A stretch of 64,000 bases of DNA from an uncultured Agathobacter sp. (GTDB lineage Bacteria; Bacillota; Clostridia; Lachnospirales; Lachnospiraceae): positions 186,001 through 250,000 of the forward strand of contig CAKRNE010000001.1 of assembly GCA_934365945.1 (NCBI GenBank). The letters are read 5' to 3'. Under the pieces are notes generated by a model. That model did no database searches. It was given only the letters and a program-made list of their open reading frames with translations, and was not told the DNA's origin. Position 1 is the stretch's first letter, and each line of letters opens with the position of its first letter. Made by a program: the position numbers and the translations under genes. Below, piece by piece: positions 52,563-60,969 of this stretch.

Positions 52563-54212
52563 TTATTTCTTCTGAACGTATTTCAGACAGTCAAGTGTAA
52601 CTGCTACAAGAATGATAATTCCTGAGAATACGAACTGAAGGTTTGTATCAATACCAAGGATTGTAAGAGAGTATGTAAGTGCTGTGAAGATACATACACC
52701 GGTTACAACACCGGATATCTTACCGATACCACCTGTGAATGATACACCACCAACTACACAGGCTGCGATTGCGTCCATGTCCCAGCCCTGTCCATAAGCT
52801 GCTGAGCCTGAACCAACCATTCTTGCACACTCAAGCCATGAACCAAATCCATAGAGGATACCTGCCATAATGAATGCGCCGAGAGTAACTGCAAATACTG
52901 AGATACCTGAAACTGCTGCTGCCTCCGGATTTCCACCGACTGCGTAAAGATTTTTACCAAATGTTGTCTTGTTCCAGATAAACCATACAATAGCTATAGC
53001 TGCTACTGCCCAGAGGATGATGGTTGGGAAACCATTTACCTTTGGAATAATCATGTTAGGGATTACCGGCTCAATTGCACCGAATGAAACTCCCTTTGTA
53101 GCATATGTTACGATACCGAAGATAACAAGCATGTTTGCCATGGTTGAAATAAACGGATGCATCTTAAACTTCGCTGTGAAAAATCCTGCAATACTTGTGA
53201 AGAATGTACAAAGCACGATACATGCAAGTAATGCGATAACCACTCTTGCACCTGTTGGTACTCCTGTAAAGTCAAATATATGACCGAATACAGAGCCTGT
53301 ATTGATACCCTGATGCATGATGATCGTGGCTGTTGTCATACCCATACCAACCATTCGTCCAACAGAAAGGTCTGTTCCTGTTAAGAGGATAAGTCCTGCA
53401 ACACCAAGTGCTAAGAACATTCTAGGTGAAGCCTGCTGAAGAATATTCAGTATGTTATTGTATGTCAGAAGAGGTGTGCCCTTCTTTATCGGTGTTATGA
53501 TACACAGTGCAATGAATATAAGTATAATCGCAATATAGAGACCATTCTGTAACAGGAAGTTTCTCTTATTGAATGTATACTTGTAATTCTCCCATTTCTG
53601 GGCTCTTGTCTCCATAAATGTGAACTTTGAAAGACGAAGCATATCAATCAGATGATACTTGTAGCTGTATGCCTCATGCTTTCTGTCCTTGATTCTCTGG
53701 TACTCTTTCTCGAGCTCAAGCTTCTCATTGGAAATACGATTCTTGTGTACGTAGTTTTCTTCCTTTATCTCAGTGCTGTCTGAGGTCTTTGCCAGAGCAG
53801 CCTTGTGCTTTTTATCAAGCTCTGCCATTCTCTCATTATGAGCAGCAAGTGCCTCTGCCTTTTCTGCCTCACAGCTTGCCTTAACAGCATTGTAATACTT
53901 TGAGTCAAAGTTTTCCTTTAAGTAGCTTTCAGCCTTGGCGATGAGCTTTGAAATCTCATCCTTGTTCTTTGCCTCAACAGCCTTTGCCTTTGCAAGCTCT
54001 TTCTCACATGCTGCTATTTCTGACTCCTTCTCGCCCTTTGAAAGAGTTTTATCTCTCTTGATGCCTGCTATTGCTGACTGACACTCTACAACCTTTGTAG
54101 TTCCGTCTTTTCTGAGTGCATCAATTTCTTTTTGTATTCCACCAACATATTCGTCGATAGGCTGGCGCAGAGCGCGCTCCTGCTCAGCCGTTAAAATCTT
54201 ACTATTAGCCAT
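52563..54212 (-). CDS. mglC: Galactose ABC permease MglC with a long N-terminal coiled-coil extension
   Basis: Residues about 220-549 match the MglC/RbsC permease family of the CUT2 type: eight to ten membrane spans, GVAGLILLTGTDLSVGRMVG, AVGGNPEAAAVSGI and GGVSFTGGIGKISGVVTG. Residues 1-215 are a highly charged, Lys/Glu/Ala-rich, cysteine-poor extension predicted to form a long coiled coil. E. coli MglC has about 336 residues and lacks it. The start has GGGAG 9 nt upstream, so the extension belongs to the translated frame. It should sit on the cytoplasmic side, where it could contact the ATPase, the kinase system or another partner; its role is unknown. The ATPase gene lies 18 bp upstream. 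Confidence 0.9.
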   Translation of the reverse strand: MANSKILTAEQERALRQPIDEYVGGIQKEIDALRKDGTTKVVECQSAIAGIKRDKTLSKGEKESEIAACEKELAKAKAVEAKNKDEISKLIAKAESYLKENFDSKYYNAVKASCEAEKAEALAAHNERMAELDKKHKAALAKTSDSTEIKEENYVHKNRISNEKLELEKEYQRIKDRKHEAYSYKYHLIDMLRLSKFTFMETRAQKWENYKYTFNKRNFLLQNGLYIAIILIFIALCIITPIKKGTPLLTYNNILNILQQASPRMFLALGVAGLILLTGTDLSVGRMVGMGMTTATIIMHQGINTGSVFGHIFDFTGVPTGARVVIALLACIVLCTFFTSIAGFFTAKFKMHPFISTMANMLVIFGIVTYATKGVSFGAIEPVIPNMIIPKVNGFPTIILWAVAAIAIVWFIWNKTTFGKNLYAVGGNPEAAAVSGISVFAVTLGAFIMAGILYGFGSWLECARMVGSGSAAYGQGWDMDAIAACVVGGVSFTGGIGKISGVVTGVCIFTALTYSLTILGIDTNLQFVFSGIIILVAVTLDCLKYVQKK

Positions 54213-54230
54213 ATCCGTCTTCTCCCTTTA

Positions 54231-55739
54231 TTATAGGTACTTTGCACTGAGTCTCAGCAACTCTTCCTGATTGGTTTCCTTTGTATTGACAATTCCTGAG
54301 AGCCGTCCGTTTGACATGACTCCGATACGATTTGTTATACCAAGGATCTCAGGCATCTCAGATGAAACTACAATGACTGTCTTACCCTGCTTTGCCATAT
54401 TGATTATCAGCTCGTAAATCTCATATTTGGCACCTACGTCGATACCTCTTGTAGGCTCATCCATCATGAATATCTGCGGTCCTCTTTCGAGCCATTTACC
54501 AAAGATAACCTTCTGCTGGTTTCCTCCTGAGAGAGCCGAAATCATATCCTCCGGTCCCATACACTTTGTGTGCATAATCTTTATCTCATCAGAGGTGGCC
54601 TTTGTCATCTTGCTGTCTGAAAGTGCCGGTCCATTCTTATAAGAGCCGAGATTTGCGATTGTTGTGTTAAAGGTGAGGTTTCCCTTAAGGAAAAGTCCAT
54701 TTGCTTTTCTTTCCTCTGTGATAAGTGCGAAGCCATAGTCCATAGCCTCCTTGGCACAGGTGAAATTCATAAGCTGGTTCTTAAAATATACTCGTCCTGC
54801 AGCTCTTGTTCTGATTCCGAAAATCGTCTCAAGAAGCTCTGTACGACCTGCTCCGACAAGTCCGTATAGTCCAAATATCTCCCCCTCATGCACATCAAAT
54901 GTGATGTCCTGCAGATGTGGCTCGTACTTTGTCGAAAGATGCTGTATTGACAAGATTACATCCTTTGGTTTGTTGTCTACCGGAGGGAATCTGTTCTCCA
55001 GTACTCGTCCAACCATCGCTGCAATCAGTTCATTCATATTTGTTTCTTTTGTGCTCTTTGTCATGACCAGATTTCCATCTCGAAGAACCGAAATCTCATC
55101 ACATATCTCAAAAATCTCATCCATCTTGTGAGATATATAGATAAGTGAAATACCCTGGTCACGAAGCATCCTCATCATCTGGAACAGCTTTTCAACCTCC
55201 TGTACCGTGAGTGATGATGTAGGCTCATCCAATACTATAACCTTTGAGTTGTATGATATTGCCTTTGCAATCTCACACATCTGTCGCTGTGATACTGACA
55301 TGTTTTTCATCGGCTGCTCGAGATTAACTGTCATTCCCAGCTTTCTGAATAGCTCGGACGCTTCTTTTTTCATGCGTCCCTCATCAATCATACCAAATGA
55401 ATTGACCGGATATCTTCCGAGAAACAGATTGTCTACGACATTTCTCTCAAGACACTGGTTCAACTCCTGATGCACCATTGCTATACCATTTTCCAGTGCA
55501 TCCTTAGGACCCGAAAAGCTTACCTCTTTTCCGTCCAGATATATAGTTCCCTCGTCCTTCTGGTATGTACCAAAAAGACATTTCATCATTGTCGACTTAC
55601 CGGCTCCGTTCTCCCCCATGAGACCCATTACAGTACCTTTTTTCACATCCAGATTGATGTGGTCAAGAACCCTGTTTCGTCCAAATGACTTGCTCATGCC
55701 ACGAATCGATAAGATGTTTTCATTATTCTTATCGCCCAT
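54231..55739 (-). CDS. mglA: Galactose/methyl-galactoside ABC transporter ATP-binding protein
   Basis: This protein of about 502 residues has two fused ATPase domains, as in MglA/RbsA. The first has Walker A GENGAGKST, signature MSVSQRQM and Walker B VIVLDEPTSSL. The second has a degenerate Walker A (GLVGAGRTE), signature LSGGNQQK and MMDEPTRGID. The ATG at 55739 is chosen because GGAG lies 8 nt upstream; a longer frame to 55814 has no ribosome site. It energises the importer with the permease that follows and the binding protein that precedes it. Confidence 0.95.
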   Translation of the reverse strand: MGDKNNENILSIRGMSKSFGRNRVLDHINLDVKKGTVMGLMGENGAGKSTMMKCLFGTYQKDEGTIYLDGKEVSFSGPKDALENGIAMVHQELNQCLERNVVDNLFLGRYPVNSFGMIDEGRMKKEASELFRKLGMTVNLEQPMKNMSVSQRQMCEIAKAISYNSKVIVLDEPTSSLTVQEVEKLFQMMRMLRDQGISLIYISHKMDEIFEICDEISVLRDGNLVMTKSTKETNMNELIAAMVGRVLENRFPPVDNKPKDVILSIQHLSTKYEPHLQDITFDVHEGEIFGLYGLVGAGRTELLETIFGIRTRAAGRVYFKNQLMNFTCAKEAMDYGFALITEERKANGLFLKGNLTFNTTIANLGSYKNGPALSDSKMTKATSDEIKIMHTKCMGPEDMISALSGGNQQKVIFGKWLERGPQIFMMDEPTRGIDVGAKYEIYELIINMAKQGKTVIVVSSEMPEILGITNRIGVMSNGRLSGIVNTKETNQEELLRLSAKYL

Positions 55740-55833
55740 ACTTCCTGCTCCTAACTCTATATTTGCTGTCGTCTGTATACACTTTATTTTGGGGAGAGAT
55801 TTTTCCCTCCCCAACTAAGTGCTTTAAATACTT

Positions 55834-57117
55834 TTACTGGTTCAAAAGAGCTGTATAAGAAGCTGCATTATCTGTCTTAACCATGTTGATTGCGAATGCA
55901 TCGTACTGACCAGGATTTCCAAGTCTGTTTGTGATATTAGACTCTGTCTGTCCGTCACCACCGATGTACTCAACATCAAGATTTAAGATATCATCATACT
56001 TCTGTAATAATGGCTGATATGTAGAGCTTAAGAAGTTATCTGAAGCATTGTAAATATTCAGCCATACCTTCTTTGCAGGATGCTTATCTGCATCAAGCTG
56101 TGATGAAACCGGTGCCCATACAACTGTTGAATCTGTGAAATCCTTGTAGTTGTCTGCTGTAACTGCTACGTTTAATGCGTAGTAAGATCTCTCATCATCC
56201 TTGTAAACATATACATCATCGCTTAATACGTTTCCTGCATCATCCTCTGTGCCGATACCTGTATCAATATCTACACCATCGAGTGCGTTTCTAAGTACAC
56301 GAAGTGTGAGGTAAGCCTGAACGTCAGCATGCTGGCTGATTGTTCCGCCATAGCCCTCTGCGATAGCTGCTACTGCATCGCTGTTGGCATCGTATCCGAA
56401 TGTAGGAACCTTGTTGTCCTTTGACCATGCATTGAACATTGACATTCCCATTCCATCATTGTTAGAAACAACTACGTCGATTGACTCGCCAAATGATGAT
56501 GACCATGTTCCGATTGCATTTCCGGCTGTAGCTGCATCCCATGTAGCTCCGGCTGAGTTCTTCATCTCCTGTGAAGCAAGCTCTCTTACTACATAGTCCT
56601 TGCCGTTTACAGTAATCTTGCCGTCCTGAACCTCAGATGCTTTTCCGTCTGAGTTTGTTCCTGCCGGTGCACTGTCAATCTCGCCGCTCTTGTCTACGCC
56701 TGTTCCAAGAGCTTTACGAACACCTCTTGTTCTTGCAATTGAATCGTTGTGTCCGATATCACCGATTGCAAGTACATATCCGATAACGCCATCCCCATTT
56801 CTGTCGATCGTATCGATGTTCTTCTCGATATACTCTTTTACCATTTCTCCCTGAAGTTCAGCTCCCTGATTAGCATCGAAACCTACATAATAGGTATCCT
56901 TGTTGTAGTTGAGTGCTGTTGTGTCAAGCTCTCCTGTTGAGCTGTTTGATGGCTGACGGTTGAACCACACGAGTGGCTTGTCCTTGTTTGCAACATCAGA
57001 TGTCGATGTGCTGCTTCCCCCTTTCTGTGTATCAGAAGAACCCCCATCTGATCCACAAGCGGCCATTGACGCTGCCATAGCAGCTACCATCATGATTGCA
57101 ACAAATTTTTTCTTCAT
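55834..57117 (-). CDS. mglB: Circularly permuted galactose-binding lipoprotein MglB
   Basis: This 427-residue lipoprotein (lipobox MAAC, C21) is the binding protein of the galactose importer, but its fold order is rotated. After the signal peptide and linker it starts at KPLVWFNRQPS (47-57), which is the middle of a normal MglB. It runs through the calcium loop DRNGDG (105-110), GHNDSIAR and SNNDGM. It ends with KVWLNIYNASDNF (350-362), DGQTES and FAINMVKTDNAASYTALL, which is the normal N-terminal third. Ligand residues (Asp in NASDNF, His/Asp/Arg in GHNDSIAR, Asn in SNNDGM) are kept. The neighbour paralogue at 46809 has the usual order. It is the first gene of mglBAC. Confidence 0.93.
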   Translation of the reverse strand: MKKKFVAIMMVAAMAASMAACGSDGGSSDTQKGGSSTSTSDVANKDKPLVWFNRQPSNSSTGELDTTALNYNKDTYYVGFDANQGAELQGEMVKEYIEKNIDTIDRNGDGVIGYVLAIGDIGHNDSIARTRGVRKALGTGVDKSGEIDSAPAGTNSDGKASEVQDGKITVNGKDYVVRELASQEMKNSAGATWDAATAGNAIGTWSSSFGESIDVVVSNNDGMGMSMFNAWSKDNKVPTFGYDANSDAVAAIAEGYGGTISQHADVQAYLTLRVLRNALDGVDIDTGIGTEDDAGNVLSDDVYVYKDDERSYYALNVAVTADNYKDFTDSTVVWAPVSSQLDADKHPAKKVWLNIYNASDNFLSSTYQPLLQKYDDILNLDVEYIGGDGQTESNITNRLGNPGQYDAFAINMVKTDNAASYTALLNQ

Positions 57118-57288
57118 ATATTTTTGTCCCCCTTTGTTTTGTTGGTAAGGCTAGTATACAAAAATATTTCGGGAATCACTATAGAATATTTTTCGATAAA
57201 CATTAAAAATTTTACTGTTTTTCGTCATGTGGACGAAAATTTTCTAGTTTTCGTTTTTTAGCTACGTCATATTGTTCAATTCCAACAA
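57118..57288 (-). promoter_or_regulatory. mglBAC promoter region with inverted repeat
   Basis: On the reverse strand TATACT (rc of 57155-57160 region) lies about 40 bp before the mglB ATG, with no convincing -35, so activation is likely. Further upstream the inverted repeat TTTTCGTC/GACGAAAA (57219-57226 and 57232-57239) and a looser A/T inverted repeat lie where a YesN-type activator could bind. The assignment is tentative. Confidence 0.4.
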
Positions 57289-57325
57289 AACGGCTAATCC
57301 AAAGTAAGCCTTTAGATTAGCCGTT
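57289..57325 (-). terminator. Terminator of the ytr-type ABC operon
   Basis: AACGGCTAATC (57289-57299) and GATTAGCCGTT (57315-57325) form a perfect 11-bp stem with a 15-nt loop. On the reverse strand TTTTGTTGG follows. It lies 24 bp after the stop of the gene ending at 57349. Confidence 0.87.
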
Positions 57326-57348
57326 ATATTCTTCATATTCTATGATAT

Positions 57349-58044
57349 CTACGCTTTAACGCTCTGGTCCTTTATAAAACAATGATAGGTTATCAGATAC
57401 AGCAGTATGCCTATCGCAGCAGAAATTGCAAGCCATACCGGTACAAACACCCATATATCCGCATGAAAGAAGACAGGCACGTTTATATTATCAGGTGACT
57501 TAAGTAAAACTATCATCCAAAATGTCCATAATACCCAGAAAGCAATTCTGCCAAACCGCAGCACTGCAGCGCCCACAAATACAGCCAAAAATGCCAATAA
57601 AACCGCCAGAGATATAGTCACTACCAATGCCCTTCCCGAAAATACCTGTGAGTAAGCATCCACAAATCTGACTCTTAGTAACTTACTGACCAGATTTTTG
57701 CTTACAACGCGCTCCACAGCACCAAGAATTGCAATAATTGACAGCGCAAGCATATTTTTTATAACTTTAAAAACAACATATGATGAAAGAAAGTTCTTCC
57801 TGGTCACTCCCATCTGCAGACAAAGAGTGAAGTGCTGTCCAAATGTAAAGCCTTCAAATATTATATCAAAAATCACATATGCACTCAGCGCCATCATCAT
57901 TCCAAGCTGCACAGTTTCATCGTCCCCCATTGATACAAAGAAGCCCAATACCATGCCCGCGATTATTGCTATAGCAACTGCTATCATCATTATCGCTGTC
58001 TTTTTCCTTTTTATATACATGAAGTTTTTTATTGTCTTTCTCAT
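57349..58044 (-). CDS. ABC transporter membrane subunit (ytr-type operon, second permease)
   Basis: This 231-residue protein has six hydrophobic segments and a short basic N-terminus (MRKTIKNFMYIKRKK). It is an ABC-2-type membrane subunit. It lies 15 bp after the other permease gene and at the end of a GntR, ATPase, permease, permease operon. Such YtrA-controlled exporters respond to cell-wall stress or acetoin in Bacillus; the substrate here is unknown. Confidence 0.78.
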   Translation of the reverse strand: MRKTIKNFMYIKRKKTAIMMIAVAIAIIAGMVLGFFVSMGDDETVQLGMMMALSAYVIFDIIFEGFTFGQHFTLCLQMGVTRKNFLSSYVVFKVIKNMLALSIIAILGAVERVVSKNLVSKLLRVRFVDAYSQVFSGRALVVTISLAVLLAFLAVFVGAAVLRFGRIAFWVLWTFWMIVLLKSPDNINVPVFFHADIWVFVPVWLAISAAIGILLYLITYHCFIKDQSVKA

Positions 58045-58059
58045 AATGCCCTCCTCTGT

Positions 58060-58656
58060 CTATACCCTTACTTCAAGCCTTCTTGTGCTTCTTTCTGTAC
58101 AAGCCGCCATCCATGCATAGTATACGACTGCGAATATCATTACCGGAATATTTAAGCTGTTACTTTCAGCTATATAGTTAAATACCATCCATGCAACAGC
58201 CACCACAACGGAAATAATTGAAACAATTATATATAAAACCATATATTTATCTTTATTCATACTCTCGGCGATTGCCTGCCCGGTTGCTGCACATATAATT
58301 ATAATAAAAATATAAGCCGGAATATTTTTTTCACCGGTATAAGCTGCTATAAGCATCTGAAATCCACTAAAGATGGCTATCATAGCTATGTCCGATATGA
58401 TATATCCAATAAATGCATTTTTTCTTGTGGCTCCAAAAGCAATTGCAAGCGAAATTCCCCCGGTCTTCCTATTAATCTCAAAGCCAACCAATATTACCGC
58501 TAAAAACCAGATACTGGCCATACACCCCTTATCATTGATAACTCTTCCGTCCATTAAAAAATTAAAAATCAGAAAATAAACTATTAAAGCGAGCACCGCC
58601 GATAATACACTTTTTAATGTCATCTTTCCCCAGAATATTATGCTGTTTTTCATCAT
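58060..58656 (-). CDS. ABC transporter membrane subunit (ytr-type operon, first permease)
   Basis: This 198-residue protein has about six hydrophobic segments and no other domain. Its start overlaps the ATPase stop by 4 bp (58653-58656), so the pair is translationally coupled. It contains FGATRKNAFIGYI, which resembles the MGVTRKNFLSSYVV segment of the following protein, so the two permeases are probably related and form a heterodimer. Confidence 0.78.
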   Translation of the reverse strand: MMKNSIIFWGKMTLKSVLSAVLALIVYFLIFNFLMDGRVINDKGCMASIWFLAVILVGFEINRKTGGISLAIAFGATRKNAFIGYIISDIAMIAIFSGFQMLIAAYTGEKNIPAYIFIIIICAATGQAIAESMNKDKYMVLYIIVSIISVVVAVAWMVFNYIAESNSLNIPVMIFAVVYYAWMAACTERSTRRLEVRV

Positions 58657-59534
58657 CTGCCCTCCTCACATATGGCAACAAACAGGTTTTGAAGTGTCAT
58701 TGGCTGTACTGACAATTTCTCCGTGGCTGCTAAACATTTGTTTTTTGCTGTGAGAATTGATATGCCCTTGCTTCGTCCTAGGTTTTGTGTATCAAGCACT
58801 TCGATATCAGGGTTTTGTGTAAGCATTTTATCCACATCTTCCTTATTTCCGCTTATGTGGTATGCCCGCTCCAAAAGCTCTGCTGTGTTTTCTTTTAAGG
58901 CAATTTTTTGATTATTTACGATGATTACCTCCTCGAAAATATCTGATGCTTCATCAATGATATGTGTAGAAATGACAAAGGTTCTGCCACTTTGCGTATA
59001 CTCCTCTATTAAAAGCCTGTAAAAATCATTGCGCGCCACCACATCAAGGCCTGCTGCCGGTTCATCCAAAAATGTGAATTTTGCCTTGCTCGCAAGTGCC
59101 ACAACTATTGTAACCATTGACATCATTCCCTTTGAGAGCTTATTTATACTCTGATTTTTATCCAGGTCAAAACGTGCCAGCAGCTCGTTTGCATAATCAT
59201 TATCCCAATTCTTTAAAAAGCACTGCGCATATTTCAAATATTCCTTTACCTTTAAGTTGTTTGCTCCGCTCATTGTGTTAGCAGAAAGTTCTCTCGAAAA
59301 AAATATATCAGAGAGAGCTTTCTCATTTTCCCAGATTTGCTCCCCATCGAGGGTAACGTCTCCTGAGCTCGCCGGATTCTGCGCCGAAATGATGGAAAGC
59401 AGTGTTGTCTTGCCGGCGCCATTTCGTCCTATCAGCCCATAAATCTTTCCCTCCTCTATTGTGAGATTTATATTGTCCAAAACCTTCTTTTGCCTGTAAT
59501 TTTTACATAAATCATTGCATTTTATTGTTCCCAT
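58653..59534 (-). CDS. ABC transporter ATP-binding protein (ytr-type operon)
   Basis: This 293-residue ATPase has Walker A GRNGAGKTT, a variant signature LSKGMMSM, Walker B FTFLDEPAAGLD and H-loop STHIID. The C-terminal region (about 215-293) is an extension seen in YtrB/YxlF-type export ATPases. It follows the GntR gene by 11 bp and precedes two small permeases, the usual YtrA-type order. Confidence 0.9.
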   Translation of the reverse strand: MGTIKCNDLCKNYRQKKVLDNINLTIEEGKIYGLIGRNGAGKTTLLSIISAQNPASSGDVTLDGEQIWENEKALSDIFFSRELSANTMSGANNLKVKEYLKYAQCFLKNWDNDYANELLARFDLDKNQSINKLSKGMMSMVTIVVALASKAKFTFLDEPAAGLDVVARNDFYRLLIEEYTQSGRTFVISTHIIDEASDIFEEVIIVNNQKIALKENTAELLERAYHISGNKEDVDKMLTQNPDIEVLDTQNLGRSKGISILTAKNKCLAATEKLSVQPMTLQNLFVAICEEGR

Positions 59535-59545
59535 ATTATTCTCCT

Positions 59546-59914
59546 TTAATCTTCAAAATTCTTTTCGATGCCTGCTATTAATTCAGCCTTTGTAATACCA
59601 AGTGTCTTTGCCTCATTCACAATCTCACTGACGTAATTCTCATAAAACTGGGCTTTCCGCTTTGTCCTTATTACTTCCTTTGCTCCGTCACTCACAAACA
59701 TTCCAATCCCTCTTTTCTTATACAAAATCCCTGCATCCACAAGTATATTTATGCCCTTTGCCGCTGTAGCCGGATTTATTGCATACAGCTTTGCAAGCTC
59801 GTTTGTGCTCGGCACGCGCTCATCCTCCAAAAGCACATCCCGTAGTATGTCGTTTTCTATCATTTCGCTTATCTGAATATAGATTGATTTCTCCTGATTC
59901 AGAATTTCATTCAC
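59546..59914 (-). CDS. GntR-family repressor, YtrA subfamily
   Basis: This 122-residue protein has an N-terminal GntR winged helix (IYIQISEMIENDIL, RVPSTNELAKLYAINPATAA) and a short C-terminal dimerisation tail (about 80-122), the layout of the YtrA subfamily. It heads an operon with an ABC ATPase and two permeases. A perfect 24-bp palindrome overlaps its own promoter, so it very likely represses the operon, itself included, until an inducer (often a cell-envelope antibiotic in relatives) is present. Confidence 0.92.
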   Translation of the reverse strand: MNEILNQEKSIYIQISEMIENDILRDVLLEDERVPSTNELAKLYAINPATAAKGINILVDAGILYKKRGIGMFVSDGAKEVIRTKRKAQFYENYVSEIVNEAKTLGITKAELIAGIEKNFED

Positions 59915-59966
59915 ATGCTCCGCCTCCTCTCTATGCTTGTTGTACTTTTTTGCGGTGTGGTTGTAT

Positions 59967-60028
59967 GGTTAGTTACTTAAGTAACTAACCTATGAACTTA
60001 TAATAGCTGTTATGAAGCATATTGTCAA
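59967..60028 (-). promoter_or_regulatory. Promoter and 24-bp palindromic operator of the ytr-type operon
   Basis: On the reverse strand TTGACA (60023-60028), a 17-bp spacer and TATTAT (60000-60005) form a near-consensus promoter. The perfect palindrome with half-sites GGTTAGTTACTT and AAGTAACTAACC (59967-59990) lies just after the start point, the standard place for YtrA repression. Confidence 0.85.
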
Positions 60029-60054
60029 CTGTATTTTTTTCTACATATAAAAAA

Positions 60055-60089
60055 GACCATACACTCAGTTGTTTTCTGAATGTATGATC
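60055..60089 (-). terminator. Terminator of the pseudouridine synthase gene
   Basis: On the reverse strand GATCATACATTCAG pairs with CTGAGTGTATGGTC (60076-60089 with 60055-60068; two G-U pairs) and is followed by TTTTTT. It lies 28 bp after the stop at 60117. Confidence 0.85.
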
Positions 60090-60116
60090 CTTTAATTCAT
60101 CTTATTCCCAACAGCA

Positions 60117-60890
60117 CTATGGTACTTCAAATGTCATCCTCTCACCTGTAGCAGGATGGTCAAAAACAATCTTATAGGAGCAAAGTGCAAGCTGTTCCCT
60201 TACACTGCTACCGGTACGTCCTGATTTGCTTCCCGTTCCTGAGTTATTTGAGGCAGGCTTCCCATACTTGGTATCTCCAATCAGAGGATAGCCGATATGT
60301 GCAAGCTGCAAACGTATCTGATGGTGCCTTCCGGTGAGAAGCTTTATGTCAAATTCTGTTTTATTGCATTCTTTTGATAGTATCCTGTACTGAAGCACTG
60401 CTTTTTTTGCCAGCCTGTCTTTTTCGCTTGTGATTTTAGATGTATTGGTACGCTTATCGAAGGAGATATAATCTGTGAGAGTATGCCATGCCGGATCATG
60501 AATATCTTCTTTCTTATCGTCCCCCGGCACCTTACTCGCATAGGCAGACTTGTCTTGAAATGACTCTTCTTCATCTTCTACTGCTGCTCCTGACACTCCC
60601 TGCCCTCTACTTGCCGCATGATAATATTTCTCGGTTGTATGCTCTTTTATCTGTCTGCTCAAGGATGCCGCGGCTTTCTGATTCTTGGCAAATACCATCA
60701 CTCCCTCTACCGGCTGGTCGAGTCTGTGCACTATGCCAACATAGGGCGGCTCATTTTTAGCCGCCCTGTAATTTCTTATGAAGCTCTCCATATCCTGCTG
60801 CCCAATACGCCTGGTCTGTGTAGCAATTCCCGCCGGCTTGTAGCAGACGATAATGTCGTTGTCTTCGTAAATGATATCTGGTTTTCCCAT
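60117..60890 (-). CDS. RluA-family pseudouridine synthase
   Basis: This protein of about 257 residues is an RluA/RluD-type RNA pseudouridine synthase: catalytic HRLDQPVEG (D in motif II), motif LLTGRHHQIRLQLAH and the closing YKIVFDHPATGE. It modifies uridines in rRNA or tRNA. The N-terminal S4 domain is absent, as in RluA/RluF-like short forms. A hydrophilic insert (about 105-150, Asp/Glu/Lys rich) separates the motifs. The start at 60890 has GGGAG 7 nt upstream; the longer frame from 60962 has no good ribosome site. Confidence 0.9.
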   Translation of the reverse strand: MGKPDIIYEDNDIIVCYKPAGIATQTRRIGQQDMESFIRNYRAAKNEPPYVGIVHRLDQPVEGVMVFAKNQKAAASLSRQIKEHTTEKYYHAASRGQGVSGAAVEDEEESFQDKSAYASKVPGDDKKEDIHDPAWHTLTDYISFDKRTNTSKITSEKDRLAKKAVLQYRILSKECNKTEFDIKLLTGRHHQIRLQLAHIGYPLIGDTKYGKPASNNSGTGSKSGRTGSSVREQLALCSYKIVFDHPATGERMTFEVP

Positions 60891-60969
60891 GTTGTAACTC
60901 CCGCAAATTATTATTGTAAATTTTAACTGTTCAGCACATTTACAGTTGCGATAAGCAGGCATATTTCGT

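Noticed and set aside
52418..52600. Forward frame of 60 codons after the mgl operon
   Set aside because: It runs across the mglC terminator and 3' end and has no family resemblance or ribosome site.
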